This document shows positions 58,888-64,000 of a stretch of 64,000 nucleotides of DNA, one piece after another (the stretch's first letter is position 1; the number at the start of each line of letters is the position of its first letter). This DNA comes from Ammoniphilus resinae (lineage in GTDB: Bacteria > Bacillota > Bacilli > Aneurinibacillales > RAOX-1), in NCBI RefSeq assembly GCF_017873965.1, contig NZ_JAGGKT010000001.1, positions 558,001-622,000 on the forward strand. The letters run 5' to 3'. Made by a program: the position numbers and the translations under genes. Under the pieces are notes generated by a model that was not told the DNA's origin, searched no databases, and saw only the letters and a program-made list of their open reading frames with translations.

Positions 58888-60357
58888 TTATCTAATCGGT
58901 GTATGCCTCTTAATTACTCGAACAGTTCTAATACTTTCATCCTCGGGTCCCTGTACCGGCAATCCGGCTTCAAGGTTTTGTAGGATATATTGGATATTGT
59001 CCTCGGTGATGATTTCCCCTGGGAGGAAAATTGGGATTCCCGGCGGGTAAATCATAATAAATTCAGCAATAATCAATCCCTGGGCCTCTTTCAGGGGGAC
59101 TATCTCCGTTTCTGAATAAAAGGCATCTCTCGGTGTTAAGGCGAGGGAAGGGATTTTTGGCAGGGTGACTTCTACGGAATGCAATTCATTCTTTTGATAG
59201 AATTGTTCTGAAAGCTCCTTTAATGCTTCGATCAAAATGGATATTGTTTCGTCTGTGTCACCAGGTGTCACGATGCAAAGAATATTATACAGGTCGCTAA
59301 GTTCAACTTCGATGTTATGGGCTTCACGTAGCCATTTTTCAACATCATAGCCGCTAATCCCTAAATCCTTTACATGAATGATCAGCTTGGTTGGATCCAT
59401 TCCATAAGTAGCTGGGCCGCCCAAGATTTCTTCACCTACACAGTACATCCCAGGAATTCGATTAATCTCTCTCCGGGCAATTTTCGCCAAACGGATCGCT
59501 TCATCGATCATATCATGTCCATATGTCGCCAGTTGCTTACGAGCAGTATCCAGTGAAGCGAGAAGAATGTACGAAGTAGAAGTAGTTGTCAGCATACTAA
59601 TGACTGATTTTACTCGATTGGCCGATACAAGTCCCTCGCGAACATTTAATACAGAAGTTTGCGTTAAGGAGCCGCCCAATTTATGAACGCTTGTTGCTGC
59701 CATATCTGCGCCTGCTTGCATGGCTGAAACCGGTAAATCCTCGTGGAAATGAATATGAACACCATGTGCTTCGTCAACGAGTACCGGAACACCATAGTGA
59801 TGGGCAACTTTGACGATTTCCTTTAAATTTGCAGAGATTCCAAAATAGGTTGGATTAATGACCAACACTGCCTTTGCATCGGGGTGCTGAGCCAGGGCAT
59901 GTTGTACGGCTTCAGTTGTTATGCCGTGCGAAATTCCGAGTTTAGGGTCCATTACGGGATGAACAAAAACTGGTGTAGCGCCTGCAAAGATAATCGCCGA
60001 CATAACGGATTTATGAATGTTTCGTGGAACGATAATTTTATCCCCTGGCGCGCAAACAGACATAATCATGGACATGATCGCACCGCTAGTTCCTTGAATG
60101 GAGAAAAATGTATAGTCGGCACCAAAAGCATCCGCAGCCAATTTTTCTGCTTCCATAATCATACCCTTAGGATGATGGAGGTCGTCTAAAGGCGCGATAT
60201 TTATCAAGTCAATGGCAAGTGCGTTTTTTCCTATAAAATCACGGAAATCCGGATTCATCCCTTGGCCCTTTTTATGGCCGGGAATATGAAATTGAACGGG
60301 ATCCCTTTTTATATGTTCTAAGAGTCCTGTAAAAAGCGGAGTTTTATTTTGATCCAT
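58888..60357 (-). CDS. speA: Arginine decarboxylase (Orn/Lys/Arg decarboxylase family)
   Basis: A 489-aa PLP enzyme of the aspartate-aminotransferase fold, the size of Bacillus SpeA, which makes agmatine for polyamine synthesis. PLP lysine is K226 in SVHKLGGS, with VDEAHG at 194-199 and FHIPGHKKGQG near the N-terminus. The C-terminal ornithine-decarboxylase-like part has LTPRDAFYSE. Lysine decarboxylase cannot be excluded from motifs alone. ATG at 60357 follows GGGGGGAAC. The agmatinase gene speB is not adjacent. Confidence 0.85.
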   Translation of the reverse strand: MDQNKTPLFTGLLEHIKRDPVQFHIPGHKKGQGMNPDFRDFIGKNALAIDLINIAPLDDLHHPKGMIMEAEKLAADAFGADYTFFSIQGTSGAIMSMIMSVCAPGDKIIVPRNIHKSVMSAIIFAGATPVFVHPVMDPKLGISHGITTEAVQHALAQHPDAKAVLVINPTYFGISANLKEIVKVAHHYGVPVLVDEAHGVHIHFHEDLPVSAMQAGADMAATSVHKLGGSLTQTSVLNVREGLVSANRVKSVISMLTTTSTSYILLASLDTARKQLATYGHDMIDEAIRLAKIARREINRIPGMYCVGEEILGGPATYGMDPTKLIIHVKDLGISGYDVEKWLREAHNIEVELSDLYNILCIVTPGDTDETISILIEALKELSEQFYQKNELHSVEVTLPKIPSLALTPRDAFYSETEIVPLKEAQGLIIAEFIMIYPPGIPIFLPGEIITEDNIQYILQNLEAGLPVQGPEDESIRTVRVIKRHTPIR

Positions 60358-60497
60358 GACGTGTTCCCCCCATACCTTAAAATGACAACAAAATTGAGTA
60401 TAGCAAAATACAAGACCATTCAACAATAGGTTTTGCTCTTAGGATTAGCCTATATTTAAGAATTTAACGAAAAAAATCCGCACAAGTTGGTGCGGAT

Positions 60498-61127
60498 CTA
60501 AATTTCAATGTCCATAGTATAAAGTGGTAGAACAGTATGGAAAGTATTTTCTATTTTTTCTAGTAAGTCAGAAGGACTTTTTAAAATTGGATCTTCGCGA
60601 TCAATCGTTATTCCGCATAAAATTTCTGATTTCTTCTTATTTGTGAGGTTAACAAAGGCATGTAATAAGTCTTCTTCACTTAACAGGTGATTTGGGTAAC
60701 TTTCCGGTTTCATATGGTCAAAGCTCCAGACAAAGTCTTCCGGGATCATTCTTTTTATTTCTTGCACATTTTCTGCAAACTTTGTTCCAAGAACCCCTTT
60801 GGATGGAGCTTCATAAATCACAGCAAACCAAACAAAAAGATGTGTTGGCCAGAGTCCAACTTGAAAATGGGGCACCATCTTGTATCCTCGTTTATTATCT
60901 GACCAGGCAATCCATGTATCTTTTGGGGGATTGACGGTTCGCCGGGCATGTTTGGCTACATGATAAAACATTTCCTGTCCAGTTTTGACACTTAGAATGG
61001 GGGTAAAATGTTGTCCAAGCTGTTCAAATTTAGGGCGGATGCGCTCTTTTAATGCTTCCATACGTTCATCTAAACCAGCTATCTCAAAAACATCAAAATC
61101 TTTAGTAGAAAATCCTTCAAATTCCAA
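60498..61127 (-). CDS. DUF1054/UPF0637 protein (YktB type)
   Basis: A 209-aa soluble protein with GFSTKDFDVFEIAGLDERMEAL, HVAKHARRTVNPPKDTWIAWSDNKRGYK and LWPTHLFVWFAVIYE, the conserved blocks of the YktB family. A structure exists for a member but no function is known to me. TTG start with AGGAGG 7 nt upstream. Confidence 0.88.
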   Translation of the reverse strand: MEFEGFSTKDFDVFEIAGLDERMEALKERIRPKFEQLGQHFTPILSVKTGQEMFYHVAKHARRTVNPPKDTWIAWSDNKRGYKMVPHFQVGLWPTHLFVWFAVIYEAPSKGVLGTKFAENVQEIKRMIPEDFVWSFDHMKPESYPNHLLSEEDLLHAFVNLTNKKKSEILCGITIDREDPILKSPSDLLEKIENTFHTVLPLYTMDIEI

Positions 61128-61304
61128 TTTTTATCCTCCTATTTTTCCTTTGGATAACATAAATATACCATACGGATAACAACAGTAAAAAACACTTTGG
61201 AAAGTTTTCACACAACATAAAAAGAGGTTGATATTTTTATTTATTCGTAATATTATTTAAATATAAAAACCAATTTCCGAAAATTTAGTAAATGGAGGGC
61301 GCTT

Positions 61305-61904
61305 ATGAAAACTTATGAAGAGATGGAATATAGTAACGTGTCCCTGCGATTTGAATATACACAAATACAAAGACTTATTGAAGAATTGGTTCAAGCAGGT
61401 CTTTCCGTCAGTTGGAAAGAAACGAGAAAATTCTATACGTTATCAGTGCAAACTTCATGGACAACACAACGGTTAAATTTTAATAAATATGGGAAAATAT
61501 ATCGATTAAGAAAAAGAAACTATAACATCAAAGATCAGCGATTCGCAAACATCCTGCATAGATTTATTCAAGAGGTTAAAGGGCATGCTGTACTTAAATT
61601 CTTTTCCAATGGTCAGTTGGTAGTCCAGAATATCCGTTACGGGGAGCCCGTTAAAATTACACAAATCGAAGGTTCAAGCAAGAAAGTCCTTTTTGAAAAA
61701 GAATGTACCGTTTCGATGGAAGAAGTTATTTTGGCATTTGAACGCGATGATGCTGAGGTACGCATCCCGGTTCTTCGATTGGAATTGGACTATGTATTAG
61801 CACAGTTATTTGAAGCCCTGAATGAGGATGACGAAAAGATGATTGATTCGTGTAAAGAAACGATTGAAAGGCTTCGACAGGAAATGGTTATGCTGGAAAT
61901 TTAA
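61305..61904 (+). CDS. Hypothetical protein, 199 aa
   Basis: Starts MKTYEEMEYSNVSLRFEYTQ; GGAGGG lies 7 nt before the ATG. Central part is basic and aromatic (WKETRKFYTLSVQTSW, KIYRLRKRNYN), C-terminal 60 residues are acidic and helical. No membrane segment. No family recognised. Confidence 0.75.
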   Translation: MKTYEEMEYSNVSLRFEYTQIQRLIEELVQAGLSVSWKETRKFYTLSVQTSWTTQRLNFNKYGKIYRLRKRNYNIKDQRFANILHRFIQEVKGHAVLKFFSNGQLVVQNIRYGEPVKITQIEGSSKKVLFEKECTVSMEEVILAFERDDAEVRIPVLRLELDYVLAQLFEALNEDDEKMIDSCKETIERLRQEMVMLEI

Positions 61905-62026
61905 TTACAAATTGGCAACAACGTTTTATTTTCGGAACGGTGTTTTTTTCACACTTCAGGAAATTATAAAGTTCATACTGCCACCATACTCAAATATGCA
62001 AACAGCAAGGATTGAAGGGTGATAAA

Positions 62027-62524
62027 ATGATGTTGCAGGATGAACGGATCTTGTTGTTCGGATTAATGTTTTTGCAATGGCTATTGCTAATTATTGTACT
62101 GGTATGGATGCTCATCATTAATTCTCGTTCCAAAAAAATTCTAAAGCAATTCCGCGAGTTAACAAACGGTGTAACAAAAGAAAATTTGGAAGCCATTTTA
62201 AGGAAGTTTTTGGATCAGACAAAGGAAGTTAGAGAAAGCCACCAAGAAGTTAAGCAAGAAATGACAGATCTAAAAAAAGCTGTCGGTAGAAAGAAGGGGA
62301 ACGTAGGGGTTTACCGTTTCCACGCTTTTGACCATGAAGGAAGTGACCTGAGTTTTTCTATTGCCGTAATCGACGACATAGAGACAGGCTTTGTCCTAAC
62401 CAGTATTTTTGGCAGGCAGGAATCTCGTGTCTATGCCAAACCATTGGATCGTGGGAAGTCGGTATACCATCTTACCAGTGAAGAAATAGAAGCCATTGAA
62501 AGAGCCAAAAAGTCCTTGTCTTAA
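62027..62524 (+). CDS. DUF4446 family membrane-anchored protein
   Basis: A 165-aa protein: one N-terminal membrane helix (LFGLMFLQWLLLIIVLVWMLII), a coiled-coil (about 35-85) and a C-terminal domain with GVYRFHAFDHEGSDLSFSIAVIDD, GFVLTSIFGRQESRVYAKPL and YHLTSEE, the DUF4446 signature. In many Bacillota this gene is next to soj-spo0J; here it stands alone. ATG at 62027 has AAGGGTGA upstream. Function unknown. Confidence 0.88.
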   Translation: MMLQDERILLFGLMFLQWLLLIIVLVWMLIINSRSKKILKQFRELTNGVTKENLEAILRKFLDQTKEVRESHQEVKQEMTDLKKAVGRKKGNVGVYRFHAFDHEGSDLSFSIAVIDDIETGFVLTSIFGRQESRVYAKPLDRGKSVYHLTSEEIEAIERAKKSLS

Positions 62525-62662
62525 GGGCTTTTCTTTTACTAAGCTTTTCGTTATTTAATCACTACTTTTTGAATTCCATTTTTCAAAAATAATGGGTATT
62601 TAGACTATTGCCAAGGAGGAAAAAGTATGATAGCGTAAAAAACAAAGTGGAGTTGAACAGCG

Positions 62663-63436
62663 ATGTTTGTATTTGACATTGATGGAACGCTTCTTACAAG
62701 TAATGAACAAATTCCTCAAAGTACCTTCAAATCCTTGAAGAAATTAAAAGCAGCAGGTAATCCAATCACAATTTGTACCGGCAGAACTTGGGCCTGCACG
62801 AAACCTATCATTAACCAACTCCCTTCCCTTGTTGATTTTGTTATTTGTGGCAATGGTTCCCATATTCGTACGAACCAAGGTCAGATTTTATACGATAATA
62901 ACCTACCACCAAATTTTATTAAAGGTTTTTTCGAGCTGGTATTTGGGGTGACAGATTTCTTAATTGCTACCAATCGAATGGTCATCAGTACTTCTACGGA
63001 TACTCCCTATAATGATGTGGATCACTGTATGAAGCTATTCGATACTGAACTTTTCCATGAACGTATTCATGCCAAGAATCTGCTTGCCTTTAATATTGAT
63101 AGGGTTCCTTACAAAGAAAGAACGTATATTCGAAATAAATTGGAAACGTTAGACCCTGAAGTGAAGCTAAGTCCTCTTTCAGATTTCTGGGAAGTACTCT
63201 CTGGTGTGGATAACAAGGCTACTGCACTGAAAACCTTAAGCAACCAAATTGGTATTCCACTTAAGCGATTTACAGCATTTGGTGATAATTTCAACGATCT
63301 GGATATGTTTGAAGTAGTGGGAACTGCAGTAGCTATGGGGAATGCTCCAGAGGCGGTAAAGAAGTCTGCGCATTATGTTACAGCCTCTAATAATCAGGAC
63401 GGGATTTACCGTTATTTACGGAAACATGTACTGTAG
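62663..63436 (+). CDS. HAD-superfamily phosphatase (Cof/YidA type)
   Basis: A 257-aa hydrolase. Catalytic Asp pair in MFVFDIDGTLLT (motif I), TICTGR (motif II), K189-like lysine and motif IV GDNFNDLDMFE. The cap domain between motifs II and III marks the Cof (type IIB) group acting on sugar phosphates. The start is odd: the strong AAGGAGG at 62613-62619 leads to a three-codon frame ending at 62638, and this ATG relies on a weaker GGAG at 62647-62650. Confidence 0.88.
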   Translation: MFVFDIDGTLLTSNEQIPQSTFKSLKKLKAAGNPITICTGRTWACTKPIINQLPSLVDFVICGNGSHIRTNQGQILYDNNLPPNFIKGFFELVFGVTDFLIATNRMVISTSTDTPYNDVDHCMKLFDTELFHERIHAKNLLAFNIDRVPYKERTYIRNKLETLDPEVKLSPLSDFWEVLSGVDNKATALKTLSNQIGIPLKRFTAFGDNFNDLDMFEVVGTAVAMGNAPEAVKKSAHYVTASNNQDGIYRYLRKHVL

Positions 63437-63545
63437 TAATTTAAGATCAAATCAAGATTTGATAAACGCTAAATATGGTTGTGTGTTGACAGAATGGATA
63501 AAACTTCAACCGTTATTTTAGCTTTAATTGTGGTATGATATTGCT

Positions 63546-63632
63546 AGGCAAATTTCGATGACAAACCCTCTGATTCAAGAAGGTTGTTTCAACTATTTTG
63601 TTACTAGCCCTGCTGAATAGGGCTAGTTTTTT
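63546..63632 (+). ncRNA. Candidate small RNA, about 87 nt
   Basis: An extended -10 (TGGTATGAT, 63531-63539) with a weak -35 precedes about 60 nt lacking a ribosome site, then the strong terminator at 63603-63627. The unit lies in a 290-nt gene gap, 95 nt before the next start codon, so it is not obviously a leader. Small paired segments include GTTG/CAAC. Speculative. Confidence 0.35.
63603..63632 (+). terminator. Intrinsic terminator
   Basis: ACTAGCCCT/AGGGCTAGT, 9-bp stem, 7-nt loop, then six T. It is 167 nt past the HAD stop. Confidence 0.9.
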
Positions 63633-63726
63633 GTGCTGAAAATAGACCTTCTTCCTTCAAAAAATTAGATATATACTTGTCCTAAGGATAAAGAAAGGTT
63701 AAAGTAGTGATTGTGAGGTGAAGAAC

Positions 63727-64000
63727 TTGACCATCATACAGCAATGGATGGATACATATCCGTTTTATTTCATTTTGGTTCTGGCAATAATCCTTTATGA
63801 ATTAGGTTTTTCAAGGAAGCTTCCTATTTTAAAAAAGTTGGCGACATATGTTTTATTGGCTATAGGATGTATTCCGTTGACAATACTAAAAGTATTAGGT
63901 CTTCCGATTATTGGAGCAATGATTGTTGCAGCTGTCATCCTATTCCTTGCTCGTCTTCGTCGGCCTATGAATCTGAGGGATGAGCCATCGAGCCATGAAT
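63727..64000 (+). CDS. YlaH-like membrane protein (cut by right edge)
   Basis: TTG at 63727 follows GAGGTGA; at least 91 codons are open to the window end. Three hydrophobic helices are visible (YFILVLAIILYELGF, LATYVLLAIGCIPLTIL, GAMIVAAVILFLARL), and the ELGF-x-RKLPILK loop matches the YlaH family of Bacillales. Function unknown. Confidence 0.78.
   Translation, partial: MTIIQQWMDTYPFYFILVLAIILYELGFSRKLPILKKLATYVLLAIGCIPLTILKVLGLPIIGAMIVAAVILFLARLRRPMNLRDEPSSHE

Overview
The window looks like a chromosomal segment of a low-GC, endospore-forming Bacillota of the order Bacillales. Indicators are a GerA-type germinant receptor operon, SpoVR/YhbH/PrkA, GerMN and YqzM/YlaH-like proteins, TTG/GTG starts behind strong AGGAGG sites, an RNase J, a FadN-FadA-FadE operon and an SR1-type RNA encoding SR1P. 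The genus cannot be fixed from the sequence alone. No prophage, insertion sequence or CRISPR array was seen.

Layout. 1-3.9 kb: tyrosine/homogentisate catabolism operon on the minus strand (hpd, an unknown 313-aa gene, fahA, hmgA running off the left edge). 4.0-9.8 kb: a DUF1450 protein, a four-gene germinant receptor operon and DNA polymerase IV. 9.8-12.4 kb: a stalk-domain secreted protein, modBA without modC, and a two-tRNA unit whose first member is a damaged tRNA-His. 12.4-18.1 kb: the prkA-yhbH-spoVR cluster, a 41-aa YqzM-like protein and CcdA. 18.3-21 kb: an NlpC/P60 hydrolase, a glycerophosphodiesterase and a two-gene selenoprotein operon. 21-36 kb: single genes for transport, cell wall, regulation and lipid activation. 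36-46.4 kb: UppP, a ComK-like protein, RNase J, CarD and the beta-oxidation operon. 46.4-58 kb: CheY, FabI, PHP phosphoesterase, PgpA, a MarR regulator and many short lineage-specific proteins. 58.1-64 kb: the SR1/SR1P locus, a 52-bp tandem repeat array, SpeA, DUF1054, DUF4446, a HAD phosphatase and a YlaH-like gene cut by the right edge.

The most striking locus is 19684-21007. Two adjacent reading frames are each interrupted by one TGA exactly where a catalytic Sec/Cys is expected: a peroxiredoxin (PxxxTxxU) and a short GrdB-like protein (UxxC). The second TGA is followed by a perfect inverted repeat with a small G-containing loop in the normal bacterial SECIS position. The host therefore very probably decodes UGA as selenocysteine. 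The molybdate transport genes are compatible with a Mo/Sec enzyme elsewhere, although nothing in the window shows one.

Other points worth attention are the unassigned gene inside the homogentisate operon, which sits where a maleylacetoacetate isomerase is missing; the degenerate tRNA-His under a near-consensus promoter; two candidate small RNAs; and three small genes (17161-17286, 55541-55705, 58257-58379) below common ORF-length cutoffs.
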